The notes under the pieces: model-generated
The model's input: only the letters and a program-made list of their open reading frames with translations
What the model was told of the DNA's origin: nothing
Databases searched by the model: none
Translations under genes and position numbers: made by a program
Assembly: GCA_964556005.1 (NCBI GenBank)
Contig: CAZKUR010000039.1
Coordinates: 1 to 36,502, forward strand
Reading direction: 5' to 3'
Length of the DNA stretch: 36,502 bases
Origin: CAZKUR01 sp964556005
GTDB taxonomy: Bacteria > Bacteroidota > Ignavibacteria > Ignavibacteriales > Ignavibacteriaceae
Shown: positions 7,754 to 16,026 of the stretch, piece by piece
Numbering within the stretch: the stretch's first letter is position 1
Layout: every line of letters begins with the position of its first letter

Positions 7754-9154
7754 ATGAAACTAATTACTTTAATATCAGTAATTGTTTTAAGCTTTACTCA
7801 GTTCAATTTGGCGCAGGAGAAGGTTCAAACTCCAAAGCCAAACGCAATGTCAAATGTAATCGGTGCTACCGTTGAAGGCGGAACAACGTTTGGATTTACT
7901 GATTATCAAAATACAAAGGTTGATTACACCGTTAAAGGCTCCCTGGAATACTATCTTCCTTCTACAGCTAACGGAAATATCGGAATAAGATTTTTCGGAC
8001 AGACGGGATTTGTTTCCGGACGAGGTGCTCCGGCGGCATCAAAAAATCCTACAGATGAATTTTCGTCAAGAATTGATATAATTGGTGGTGCATTAATGTA
8101 TATATTTTCTATCGATGATGCTGTATATCCATGGTTTTCTGCCGGTGCTTCTAATGTTTGGTACTATCCCAAGGATGGTAATGGAAATCCATTACCCGGT
8201 TATGTAGCGGGAAATTATACAAATTATATGTTAGCACTTAATGGCGACGCAGGCGTAAAGATTATGGCATTTAAAAACTTGAGTTTTGATGTATCCGCAG
8301 GAATAGTATATGGGAAAAAAGATTTTTTGGATGATATAAGTACGGGCTCTAATAAGGATATGTTTCTTACCGCTACGGCCGGCGTATCGTGGTATTTTGG
8401 CAGGGATAAAGATTCGGATGGTGATGGTGTCTCCGATTCCAAGGATGTATGCCCTAATACACCTAAAGGAGTTAAAGTTGATGCAGAAGGCTGTCCGCTT
8501 GATGCCGATGGCGACGGCGTTCCGGACTATCTTGATAAATGTCCTAACACTCCCACCGGAGTTAGAGTAGACTCTAATGGCTGCCCGCTTGATGGTGATG
8601 GCGACGGTGTTCCGGACTATCTCGATAAATGTCCTAATACACCTAAAGGTGTAGATGTAGATGCTAGGGGCTGTGCGCTTGATTCTGATGGCGACGGCGT
8701 TCCGGACTATCTTGATAAATGTCCTAATACACCAAAAGGTATCCAGGTAGATTCCGTTGGATGTCCTATTAAAAAAGATACCGTAAGTGTTGTGAAGGAA
8801 ATAGAATCTTTAATTCTAAGCGGTGATACAAATTTTGAATTTAATAAGTCAAAGTTGCTGCCTAATGCATATCCGGTTCTCGACAGTCTTGTAAATACCA
8901 TGAAGAAACATCCTAAATACAAATGGGAAGTCGGCGGTTATACCGATGCAATAGGTTCTAATAAATATAATATGAAACTTTCAAAACAAAGAGCTCAATC
9001 AGTTGTAGACTATCTTGTAAGCCAGGGTGTTGAAAGAAATAGTCTAAAAATTGTAGGATATGGTGAAGAAAATCCAATTGCTACAAATGAAACAGCTGAA
9101 GGAAGATCTATGAACAGAAGAGTTGAGGTAAAATTACTCTCAAAAGGCAACTAG
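7754..9154 (+). CDS. OmpA-family outer-membrane protein with TSP3 calcium-binding repeats
   Basis: A 466-residue protein behind AAAAGGAG. It has a signal peptide ending FNLAQ (about residue 21), a beta-barrel region at about 25-215, four tandem thrombospondin type 3 repeats (about 219-340) and a C-terminal OmpA peptidoglycan-binding domain (about 350-466). The OmpA domain shows FEFNKSKLLP, the GGYTDAIGSNKYN segment, LSKQRAQSVVDYL and GRSMNRRVEV. The TSP3 repeats (DGDGVPDYLDKCPNTP) should bind calcium and act as a rigid spacer. The protein ties the outer membrane to the cell wall. It ends at the hairpin at 9186. Confidence 0.9.
   Translation: MKLITLISVIVLSFTQFNLAQEKVQTPKPNAMSNVIGATVEGGTTFGFTDYQNTKVDYTVKGSLEYYLPSTANGNIGIRFFGQTGFVSGRGAPAASKNPTDEFSSRIDIIGGALMYIFSIDDAVYPWFSAGASNVWYYPKDGNGNPLPGYVAGNYTNYMLALNGDAGVKIMAFKNLSFDVSAGIVYGKKDFLDDISTGSNKDMFLTATAGVSWYFGRDKDSDGDGVSDSKDVCPNTPKGVKVDAEGCPLDADGDGVPDYLDKCPNTPTGVRVDSNGCPLDGDGDGVPDYLDKCPNTPKGVDVDARGCALDSDGDGVPDYLDKCPNTPKGIQVDSVGCPIKKDTVSVVKEIESLILSGDTNFEFNKSKLLPNAYPVLDSLVNTMKKHPKYKWEVGGYTDAIGSNKYNMKLSKQRAQSVVDYLVSQGVERNSLKIVGYGEENPIATNETAEGRSMNRRVEVKLLSKGN
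8409..8770 (+). repeat. Four 90-bp tandem repeats inside the OmpA gene
   Basis: The DGDGV codons recur at about 8421, 8511, 8601 and 8691, an exact 90-base (30-residue) period. The last three units are very similar at the DNA level, which points to recent duplication or gene conversion. Confidence 0.85.
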
Positions 9155-9185
9155 TAAATCTTATCAAAACATAAATAATACTTAT

Positions 9186-9216
9186 AGAAGCGGCTTAGGT
9201 AAAGCCGCTTCTATTA
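9186..9216 (+). terminator. Rho-independent terminator
   Basis: AGAAGCGGCTT at 9186-9196 pairs with AAGCCGCTTCT at 9202-9212, followed by ATTATT. It ends the OmpA unit. Between here and 9432 nothing else is recognised. Confidence 0.8.
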
Positions 9217-9432
9217 TTCTAAGTGCTTTAGTTATTTAAAAACCAAAAGACAAGATAATTATTTGCGTGTATTATCAAGCAAAGGAATGGGAGAAAGCTG
9301 TATAATATCAAATAATGTTCTTTGAAGTAAATTAATTCATCAATGAAATATAAATCGAGAATCAATAAAATGTTATTAAATGTTTCTTTGGTAAAATTGT
9401 TTTTAATACAAATTAAATTGTGAAGGTATTGA

Positions 9433-9555
9433 ATGTATTTAGCTTATATAGTAGTTGGTATTATTTTATCTTCCTTAATTTACAAACTCCTCCGAAGAGT
9501 GATTAAAACTATTAAAGAAAAAAAAGAATTAGACAAATTATTTATAAAAACATAA
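9433..9555 (+). CDS. Small membrane peptide, 40 aa
   Basis: A short frame starting MYLAYIVVGIILSSL with AAGG at 9423-9426. One N-terminal helix is followed by a strongly basic tail (RRVIKTIKEKKELDK). Such single-helix peptides with a charged tail are plausible envelope components, but the frame is short and the family is unknown. Region 9556-9804 downstream shows nothing recognisable apart from the ribosome site of the next gene. Confidence 0.4.
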   Translation: MYLAYIVVGIILSSLIYKLLRRVIKTIKEKKELDKLFIKT

Positions 9556-9804
9556 TTCACGGACTTTGATATGGTCATAAAATAAATTTTCAGGAATCAG
9601 ATTAAATCATGAAAAAAATCAAATAACTGCTCATCGAACAAAACCGTATTCATTGGAAAAGGAATATTTTACATTCTTAAACTACATAGGGATATCGCTG
9701 TTATTATCTCTAGTATTTCGATGTTCAACAATCAGTTAAATATGTGCTGTACGTTCTATTCGAAAATGGATGGAAACAGCGGACTTAAAAAAGGAGAAAA
9801 CAAT

Positions 9805-10329
9805 ATGCGTTATTTTTTTGTATTAATCGCAGCAGTGTTCTTGTGGAGCGCTTCAAGCACATCGAATGCACAAGTAAGTATTAGTGCCAATTTTAACCTG
9901 AATACTCAACCGGCCTGGGGTCCAACCGGTTATGACTATGTTGAATATTATTACTTGCCGGCTATCGACGTCTACTACAATGTCCCGCAGCGTCTTTATT
10001 ACTATAATTACAGAGGTCACTGGGTGCACAGCTATAATATGCCGTCACATTACCGTAATTATGACTTATATCATTCTTATAAAGTAGTATTGAATGAGCG
10101 GGATCCATGGAAAAACGATAATAATTACAGGAAAAAATATTCCTCATATAAAGATCGTCATGATCAGCAGGTAATCCGCGATAGCAGGGATTCAAAATAC
10201 TTTCAAAACAAATATCATCCCGAGCATAAAAATTGGCTTAAGCAGCAAAAACATGATAACGGAAGAGATAAAGGAAATAAGCAAGATAATAATAGAGGAA
10301 AGCACAACAACGGTAAGAATAAAAAATAA
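9805..10329 (+). CDS. Secreted Tyr/Asn/Lys-rich protein, 174 aa
   Basis: I choose ATG 9805, directly after AAAAAAGGAG, over an in-frame ATG at 9721. A signal peptide ends SNAQ (about residue 23). The mature N-terminal half is tyrosine-rich (GYDYVEYYYLPAIDVYYNV, then YYYNYRGHWVHSYNMPSHYR), a pattern I know from small uncharacterised secreted proteins of Bacteroidota. The last 80 residues are very polar and basic (RDKGNKQDNNRGKHNNGKNKK), probably disordered. Likely periplasmic or surface-bound. Function unknown. It has no shared promoter element nearby. Confidence 0.75.
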   Translation: MRYFFVLIAAVFLWSASSTSNAQVSISANFNLNTQPAWGPTGYDYVEYYYLPAIDVYYNVPQRLYYYNYRGHWVHSYNMPSHYRNYDLYHSYKVVLNERDPWKNDNNYRKKYSSYKDRHDQQVIRDSRDSKYFQNKYHPEHKNWLKQQKHDNGRDKGNKQDNNRGKHNNGKNKK

Positions 10330-10356
10330 CGCGGGTGATTAATTAAAAAATAAAAA

Positions 10357-10396
10357 CCGGTTTTGATTTGATTAAATTTTTTCATTTCAAAACCGG
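10357..10396 (+). repeat. Inverted repeat after the Tyr-rich protein gene
   Basis: CCGGTTTTGA at 10357-10366 and TCAAAACCGG at 10387-10396 are perfect 10-base arms around a 20-base AT-rich loop. There is no T tract on the + strand side. It may be a terminator. A 14-codon frame from 10412 with good spacing to GGGGAGA follows (MNFARKELVTVSPDE); it is too short to call. Confidence 0.45.
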
Positions 10397-10513
10397 CAGG
10401 GGAGAATGAAATATGAATTTCGCAAGGAAGGAATTAGTTACCGTATCTCCGGATGAATAAAATATTTACAATCGTGTTAAAAGTACTGAAGTAATAAACA
10501 AGAAATTCCTCAT

Positions 10514-10582
10514 TCAAAAGATGTAGTCCCTTTTTCATCCTTTTGACTTATTTACTTTTCCTTCATTCCTTTCAATAATTTA
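10514..10582 (+). promoter_or_regulatory. Shared promoter element, copy 4
   Basis: TCAAAAGATGTAGTCCC and the TTTTTCATCCTTTTG core are intact. The TTG position reads TTT at 10551-10553 and the -7 element TAATTTA at 10576-10582 is 22 bases on, so this copy has the weakest core promoter. The ice-binding-like gene starts 74 bases later. Confidence 0.7.
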
Positions 10583-10655
10583 TGCATTGAATAGCAGATC
10601 AATGCAGGTCTTAAATGTTCACTATAACAAATTAAAAATACTAAAGGAGGTTTTT

Positions 10656-11741
10656 ATGAAAATCTTTATAAATGATCCGAGAACAACCTTAAGCAATTGG
10701 AGGCGTTTTCTCGGAACGATTCTGACGATTGCTTTAATGATGCCTGCCATTGCTGTGTCTCAATCTTCGCCGTCACTAGTTAATCTTGGAACTTCTGGCA
10801 ATTTCGTGATTCTAGCAAAAACAGGAATTTCAACTACCGGAGTTACCTCAATTACCGGAGATATTGGGGTTAGTCCTATAGATCATACAGCCATAACCGG
10901 ATTTGGTTTAATATTAGACGCCTCAGGTCAATTTTCAACTTCATCTTTAGTAGTTGGAAAAGTATATGCGGCAGATTATACTCCCCCAACTTCGACTATG
11001 TTGACTACGGCAGTGGGCGATATGGAAATCGCATACACCGACGCAGCCGGACGAACACCGGATTATACTGAACTGTACGGTGGAGACCTTACCGGGCAGA
11101 CCTTAACTACTGGTGTCTATAAATGGAGTACCGGTGTCCTGATATCTGCCGGCGGTGTTATAATATCAGGCAGTTCAAGCGATGTGTGGATCTTCCAGAT
11201 AGCGCAAGATCTAACTGCGGCCAACGGAGCCATTGTTACTCTTAGCGGAGGTGCACAGGCATCCAACATCTTTTGGCAGGTGGCAGGCCAGGTAACCCTT
11301 GGAACAACGTCTGACTTCAAAGGAAATATATTGTGTCAAACTTTGATTGAGATGCAGAACAATGGAACTTTGAATGGCAGAGCACTGGCGCAGACTGCGA
11401 TTACTTTAGATGCCAATACAGTAAATAGTCCTGTGTTAAGTGTTGTCAAAAATGGTTTGATACCTCAAAAGTTCGCCCTCTTCCAGAATTATCCTAATCC
11501 ATTTAATCCGTCAACAAATATTCAATACAGTCTTGGGAATGCCAGTATGGTTTCACTTAGGATATACAATTTGCTTGGTAGTGAAATCTTAACACTTGTA
11601 AATGGATACCAGGATGCCGGCAGTTATACTGTACACTTCAATACTAACCAGGGAAAATTCAATCTTGCCAGCGGTGAATACTTCTACCGTCTGGAAGCAG
11701 GACCATTCGTTTCAGTTAAGAAATTGATTCTTATTAAGTAG
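10656..11741 (+). CDS. Ice-binding-like (DUF3494) secreted protein with type IX sorting domain
   Basis: A 361-residue protein from ATG 10656 behind AAAGGAGG. A signal peptide ends near AVSQ (about 36). Residues about 40-270 are a DUF3494-type beta-helix with VNLGTSGNFVILAKTGIST, ITGDIGVSP, DLTGQTLTTGVYKW and GSSSDVWIFQIAQDL; this family includes ice-binding and adhesin proteins. The last 85 residues are a type IX secretion sorting domain (FALFQNYPNPFNPSTNIQYS to KKLILIK). So the protein should cross the outer membrane by the type IX system and stay on or leave the surface. Whether it binds ice is unknown; many members are adhesins. It is driven by shared promoter copy 4. Confidence 0.88.
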   Translation: MKIFINDPRTTLSNWRRFLGTILTIALMMPAIAVSQSSPSLVNLGTSGNFVILAKTGISTTGVTSITGDIGVSPIDHTAITGFGLILDASGQFSTSSLVVGKVYAADYTPPTSTMLTTAVGDMEIAYTDAAGRTPDYTELYGGDLTGQTLTTGVYKWSTGVLISAGGVIISGSSSDVWIFQIAQDLTAANGAIVTLSGGAQASNIFWQVAGQVTLGTTSDFKGNILCQTLIEMQNNGTLNGRALAQTAITLDANTVNSPVLSVVKNGLIPQKFALFQNYPNPFNPSTNIQYSLGNASMVSLRIYNLLGSEILTLVNGYQDAGSYTVHFNTNQGKFNLASGEYFYRLEAGPFVSVKKLILIK

Positions 11742-11753
11742 ATTACCAATTCA

Positions 11754-11778
11754 AATCTCCCAGTCTTTTCGGGGGATT
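11754..11778 (+). terminator. Hairpin after the ice-binding-like gene
   Basis: AATCTCCC at 11754-11761 pairs (one G-T) with GGGGGATT at 11771-11778 around a nine-base loop. There is no clear T tract afterwards. Confidence 0.5.
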
Positions 11779-11846
11779 GAAATTGAATAAAATGTAAGTA
11801 AAATATTTTTGTAACGATATAAAATCGAAGTAGAATATTTAATCCA

Positions 11847-11913
11847 CAAAAAGATGTAATCCTTTTTTCATCCCTTTGCCCGATTGTTGTGCTCTAAACA
11901 TGTTTATATATTG
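11847..11913 (+). promoter_or_regulatory. Shared promoter element, copy 5
   Basis: CAAAAAGATGTAATCC and the TTTTTTCATCCCTTTG core, TTG at 11884-11886, 20 bases, TATATTG at 11907-11913. The next start (11988) is 74 bases on. Confidence 0.8.
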
Positions 11914-11987
11914 TATCTAATAATGATGTGGATCATTATAAAATATTTTTATTAATGAAAAACATTAAAGATAAAAAAGGACGATAC

Positions 11988-13076
11988 ATGAAAAAGCTAA
12001 TTAGAATATTTGCACTTACAATCACTTTAATTTTGTTTGCAATATTTCCACAGAAAATTTTAGCTCAGCAATATGATATGAATTATCAGGGATTTTATAA
12101 TCAATTAAGCCCTTACGGTCAGTGGATTGAAAACCCGGAGTACGGATATGTGTGGATCCCAAATGAAGGCCCTAATTTTACTCCATATTTATCAAATGGT
12201 TACTGGGTGCTGACAGATTACGGCTGGATGTGGGTATCAGACTATAACTGGGGATGGGCAACATTTCATTACGGGCGGTGGGATTACGATAATTATTATG
12301 GATGGTTCTGGGTCCCGGGTAATCAATGGGCGCCTTCATGGGTTATTTGGAGAAGGTCGGGTAATTATTACGGTTGGGCACCGATGAGGCCAGGTGTTTC
12401 CATAAATACAGATTTTAGAAGGTATAATGGCGAACCTAATGATCGTTGGATATTTGTGAGAGACAGGGATATTGAAAGGCATGACATCAGCAGAAATTAT
12501 ATTGACCGGAGGAACAATATAACTATCATCAATAATTCAACGGTGATAAATAAAACCTACTACGATGATAAAAGGCATGCAACATATTTCACCGGGCCCG
12601 GTAAGGAAGATGTTGAAAAAAACATCGGCAGAACAATTAAACCCATTAAGGTTCGTGAAAGAGATAAACCCGGGGAGATATTAAAAAATGATCAAATGCA
12701 GATATACAGGCCGGAGATTCAGAAGAGTGAAAATCGAAATAGACCGGTCCCAACTAAAATAACAAATATAAAAGATTTAAAACGAATCTCGGAAAGAAAT
12801 ACGGAAAAACAGCCGCAGAACAAACAAATACTAAAAAATAAAGCAGGGGAGAATCAACAACCTATTATGAATCAGGAAAACAGGAATAAAAGTAAAGGTA
12901 TTACTCCTCAAAATCGGAATACCAATTCATCGAACAACAACTTAAATAAAAAGAATCAACCTGTTGTCAAACCAGTAGATAAAAAAAATAGTAAAGAAAA
13001 TCCGAATAAACCGCCTAAGAAAGATAAAGTAGATAAACCAAAAACCAATTCGGATAATGAAAAAAAGAAAAATTGA
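11988..13076 (+). CDS. DUF6600-like secreted Trp/Tyr/Gly-rich protein
   Basis: A 362-residue protein; ATG 11988 follows AAAAAAGGA and begins a clear signal peptide that ends ILAQQ (about 27). Residues 30-150 carry repeated WxW/YGW units (YGQWIENPEYGYVWIPN, DYGWMWVSDYNWGWATFHYG, WFWVPGNQWAPSWVIWR) as in the DUF6600 family of secreted or periplasmic proteins. From about residue 235 on, the protein is a long Lys/Asn/Gln/Pro tail that is almost surely disordered and strongly basic. Function unknown; a surface or periplasmic polymer-binding role is a guess from composition. It is the only gene behind shared promoter copy 5. Confidence 0.82.
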   Translation: MKKLIRIFALTITLILFAIFPQKILAQQYDMNYQGFYNQLSPYGQWIENPEYGYVWIPNEGPNFTPYLSNGYWVLTDYGWMWVSDYNWGWATFHYGRWDYDNYYGWFWVPGNQWAPSWVIWRRSGNYYGWAPMRPGVSINTDFRRYNGEPNDRWIFVRDRDIERHDISRNYIDRRNNITIINNSTVINKTYYDDKRHATYFTGPGKEDVEKNIGRTIKPIKVRERDKPGEILKNDQMQIYRPEIQKSENRNRPVPTKITNIKDLKRISERNTEKQPQNKQILKNKAGENQQPIMNQENRNKSKGITPQNRNTNSSNNNLNKKNQPVVKPVDKKNSKENPNKPPKKDKVDKPKTNSDNEKKKN

Positions 13077-13199
13077 AAAAGCTTATAACTACACGGTCTT
13101 AAGATCGAAGTGTGTAATTATAAATGAAGAAATAGATTGATTTAACTGTTGAATATTGAGGAAGAAAAGAAATACTAATAAAAAGAAAGGTTAATTATC

Positions 13200-13349
13200 A
13201 TGTTATACACAATCGCAGTTATTCTAATAGTTTTGTGGCTTCTTGGATTACTCACTGCCTACACTATGGGCGGTGTTATTCACATTCTGCTTGTAATTGC
13301 AATCATTATGATCTTAGTTAGAGTCATTAGCGGACGGCGTGTACTCTGA
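13200..13349 (+). CDS. lmo0937-family small membrane protein (copy 2)
   Basis: A 49-residue protein, MLYTIAVILIVLWLLGLLTA at its start, then TMGGVIHILLVIAIIMIL and a basic SGRRVL end. This is a closer match to the lmo0937 family pattern than the paralogue at 5137. AAAGG lies about 10 bases before the ATG. It has no shared promoter element directly upstream, unlike copy 1. Confidence 0.75.
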   Translation: MLYTIAVILIVLWLLGLLTAYTMGGVIHILLVIAIIMILVRVISGRRVL

Positions 13350-13565
13350 ATTTCAAGCATCATTTTTTTATAGGCAGGAATCATAATTGAAGACAAAGTT
13401 TAGATTCTTTGTGATTCAATTGGAATAATTACAATGTTATTTAAACAGCTTCTTACGCTTAGATTGCCCAATATGTTTACCCTTCTTAGATTATTTTGAT
13501 GGGAAGTTAGTAAGAGCAATTGGAGGAGGAGTGCTGGGTATTTTCCTGGATAGATTTAGGATTTT

Positions 13566-13706
13566 ATGGCAGTTGCTGCTTTGGCTATATCTACAATTGC
13601 CTTCCTTAAATTTTCGTTTGCATAAGAATATCTATCCTGGTTTGTACTTTTTTACTTTATCTCGGCAGTTGCAATGATATCTGATTTAAAACTAAAAAAA
13701 ATATAA
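13566..13706 (+). pseudogene. Decayed small membrane protein
   Basis: The frame from ATG 13566 reads MAVAALAISTIAFLKFSFA, then an in-frame TAA at 13623-13625, then EYLSWFVLFYFISAVAMI and a KLKKI end with TAA at 13704. A second hydrophobic stretch in another frame (GGGVLGIFLDRF, about 13520-13560) lies just upstream, so the original gene may have lost a frame there. The outline of short helices is loosely like PspC-type small membrane proteins, but I cannot assign it. The rest of 13350-13718 has no intact gene. Confidence 0.35.
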
Positions 13707-13718
13707 ACACATAATTTT

Positions 13719-14753
13719 ATGATCGACCAAATTAATTCTTATCGCGGAATGCGCATACTTTTTGGTGCGGCGGCTTTTGTTATAATTCTCGCTGGGATTT
13801 TTCTTGCACAATCCGTTGTTGTTTTATTTATTGTCTCTGCTTTTCTTGCACTACTCGGAGCTTCTTCGGTACTCTGGTTAAAGTCAAAACATATTTCGTC
13901 GGTATTTTCGGTGCTGATAGTTATGGCCGTTATGGTAATTATTCTAATTCTCATTGGGGCACAAGTTAGCATATCTGTTAGCAATTTTTCAGATGAACTT
14001 CCTTTATTGCAATCACGCATTCGGGAACAAGTTGTGAAGCTTAGCATCCTGTTGACAAACAGAGGTATTGTAGGCACAGAAAAATTTTTCCTGGAATTTA
14101 TAAGCCCGGAAGCTGTTATGCAACTTACAGCCGGTTTACTTGCAAGATTGAGTTCTCTGCTATCCGATTTTGTCCTGATTCTTCTTACAGTAACTTTTAT
14201 CTTACTTGAAATATCAAGCTTTCCTATAAAACTCCGTGCTATTCTCGGTGATCCTAAGCAGGTATTTCCACGGTTCACAAAGTTTATCGATGATATGAAA
14301 CGCTATATGGTAATAAAGACAATTATAAATCTAATTGCAGGAATCTTAATCGGGTTATGGATGTATATACTCGGAGTACAGTATCCTGTTCTATGGGGAT
14401 TCCTTGCATTTCTACTTCACTATATACCTAATATCGGTGCAGTTATTTCCGCTATCCCAGCAGCACTTTTGGCATTTGTCCAAATCGGAATAGGCAGCGC
14501 TCTTCTTGTTATTGCCGGTAATATCCTGGTTGGATTCATAATAGGAAATGTAATTGAGCCACGTCTAATGGGTAGGAAGTTTGGCCTTTCAACATTGGTT
14601 GTCTTTTTGTCGCTGATTTTTTGGGGAAGTCTACTCGGTTTGATCGGTGCGATTCTTTGCATACCGCTTACAATGACACTGAAGTTTGCTTTTGAAAGTA
14701 ATGACAGTACACGCTGGATTGCCGTGCTGCTCAGGTCAGAAAAGTACAAATAA
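13719..14753 (+). CDS. AI-2E family transporter (PerM-like permease)
   Basis: A 344-residue inner-membrane protein with about eight predicted helices. The pattern fits the AI-2E/PerM family: an N-terminal helix pair (VIILAGIFLAQSVVVLFIVS), a soluble amphipathic stretch near 90-140, the GFLAFLLHYIPNIGAVISAI signature and a C-terminal EPRLMGRKFGLSTLVVF segment followed by IFWGSLLGLIGAIL. Family members export or take up small molecules, or act in sodium/proton exchange; the substrate here is unknown. No Shine-Dalgarno sequence is visible before the ATG. No shared promoter element is directly upstream, so expression may depend on a promoter within 13350-13718. Confidence 0.85.
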   Translation: MIDQINSYRGMRILFGAAAFVIILAGIFLAQSVVVLFIVSAFLALLGASSVLWLKSKHISSVFSVLIVMAVMVIILILIGAQVSISVSNFSDELPLLQSRIREQVVKLSILLTNRGIVGTEKFFLEFISPEAVMQLTAGLLARLSSLLSDFVLILLTVTFILLEISSFPIKLRAILGDPKQVFPRFTKFIDDMKRYMVIKTIINLIAGILIGLWMYILGVQYPVLWGFLAFLLHYIPNIGAVISAIPAALLAFVQIGIGSALLVIAGNILVGFIIGNVIEPRLMGRKFGLSTLVVFLSLIFWGSLLGLIGAILCIPLTMTLKFAFESNDSTRWIAVLLRSEKYK

Positions 14754-14837
14754 TTTCCTTTGTCAACATAGAATAAGAAGGAATAATATTGAAGGTGGTG
14801 GAGTTAAAGTATTTCTAAAAGAAGTCTTTGAATTTAA

Positions 14838-14874
14838 GACTATTAAATGATAAAACTATTGTTGAATAATAGTC
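14838..14874 (+). repeat. Inverted repeat downstream of the AI-2E gene
   Basis: GACTATTA at 14838-14845 and TAATAGTC at 14867-14874 are perfect 8-base arms with a 21-base loop. Role unknown, possibly a weak terminator. The rest of 14754-14983 is AT-rich without a gene. Confidence 0.35.
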
Positions 14875-14983
14875 TCCTCTATTAAGAGCTAAAATAACCA
14901 ATTAAAAAAAATTAAAATTGCGTTAATCAAAAAAAATTAGCTGCAAATAGTTTTCATTCTTAATTAGCTTTAATAAATCTCAA

Positions 14984-15050
14984 CCTAAAGATGTAATCCC
15001 TTTTTCATCCCTTTGTTCTATTGAATTCTCTTCTTTCTTTATTTAACTTT
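14984..15050 (+). promoter_or_regulatory. Shared promoter element, copy 6
   Basis: CCTAAAGATGTAATCCC and the TTTTTCATCCCTTTG core, TTG at 15021-15023, 20 bases, TAACTTT at 15044-15050. It is followed by a short hairpin (GCTGATT at 15073-15079 with AATCAGC at 15086-15092) in the 119-base leader of the mla-like operon. Confidence 0.8.
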
Positions 15051-15169
15051 TTTATGAAAAAATTAGGCAGCCGCTGATTGCGGATAATCAGCTTCTCAGC
15101 AACAGAACTATTGCGATGCTAAAAGCAGTAAGATATTAAAATATTATACCACCATGAAATAAAAGGCTA

Positions 15170-16009
15170 ATGATCAGCAAAATGCAGCAAAACCAGGATC
15201 AAAACCATGAGCCAGAAATTATCACGGAAAATTTTTCGGAGACTATTTCTGATTCGTTATTTAATAAATTCTTTTTAGAATTAACTTCAATTACAATTTT
15301 TACTTTGCGCTTTTTCAGAGAAGTATTAACACCTCCGTATGAGTTTAATGAATTGATGAAGCAGTCTTTTCTGATCGGTTACAAGTCACTATCATTGGTA
15401 GGCATTACAGGGTTTATAATAGGACTCGTGCTTACTATTCAATCTAGGCCCACTTTGGCAAAGTTCGGAGCGGAGTCATGGTTACCTTCAATGGTAGCCG
15501 TTTCAATTATACGGGAAATAGGGCCTGTTATTACTTCTTTAATCTTTGCCGGAAAAGTTGGTTCAGGCATTGGTGCTGAGTTGGCATCAATGAATGTAAC
15601 CGAACAAATTGATGCAATGCAAGTTTCTGATATAAATCCATTTAAATATCTTGTTGTTACCAGGGTACTTGCTGCAACATTTATGTTACCGGTATTGGTG
15701 ATTTTTGCCGATACCGTAGGTTTGTTCGGATCATTTGTCGGTGTTAACTTAACAGGAAATGTAAGCACTTACTTATTTTTTTCCCAGGTTTTTCAAAGCC
15801 TCGAGTTTAAAGATGTATTCCCGGCTTTCATCAAGACCTTTGTCTTCGGATTTGCAATTGGAATTATAGGCTGTTACAAAGGATATAATTCAGATAAGGG
15901 AACTGAAGGCGTTGGGAAAGCTGCAAACGCAGCCGTTGTATTCGCATCTTTAATGGTTTTTATACTAGATATGATAGCTGTTCAGATTACAAGTTTGATT
16001 CAAAAATAA
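15170..16009 (+). CDS. mlaE: MlaE-like ABC transporter permease
   Basis: A 279-residue inner-membrane permease of the MlaE/Ttg2B family. After a polar 35-residue N-terminus it has the family pattern FREVLTPPYEFNELMKQSF, GLVLTIQSRPTLAKFGAES and the conserved IIREIGPVITSLIFAGKVGS, then the ELASMNVTEQIDAMQV coupling segment. In the Mla system it forms the membrane channel that moves phospholipids between inner and outer membranes, together with MlaF and MlaD, whose likely genes follow directly. AAAAGG at 15161-15166 supports ATG 15170. First gene of a three-gene operon behind shared promoter copy 6. MlaB, MlaC and MlaA homologues are not seen here. Confidence 0.9.
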   Translation: MISKMQQNQDQNHEPEIITENFSETISDSLFNKFFLELTSITIFTLRFFREVLTPPYEFNELMKQSFLIGYKSLSLVGITGFIIGLVLTIQSRPTLAKFGAESWLPSMVAVSIIREIGPVITSLIFAGKVGSGIGAELASMNVTEQIDAMQVSDINPFKYLVVTRVLAATFMLPVLVIFADTVGLFGSFVGVNLTGNVSTYLFFSQVFQSLEFKDVFPAFIKTFVFGFAIGIIGCYKGYNSDKGTEGVGKAANAAVVFASLMVFILDMIAVQITSLIQK

Positions 16010-16026
16010 ATTGAATAATTAGTAGA

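Noticed and set aside
9241..9432. Further copy of the shared element before the 40-residue membrane peptide
   Set aside because: The AACCAAAAGACA at 9241 recalls the left end, but the core, the CGATTG and the -7 spacing are missing.
13739..14278. Reverse-strand frame of 179 codons in the AI-2E transporter gene
   Set aside because: It is the shadow of a hydrophobic gene; the forward frame has a family signature and the reverse one does not.
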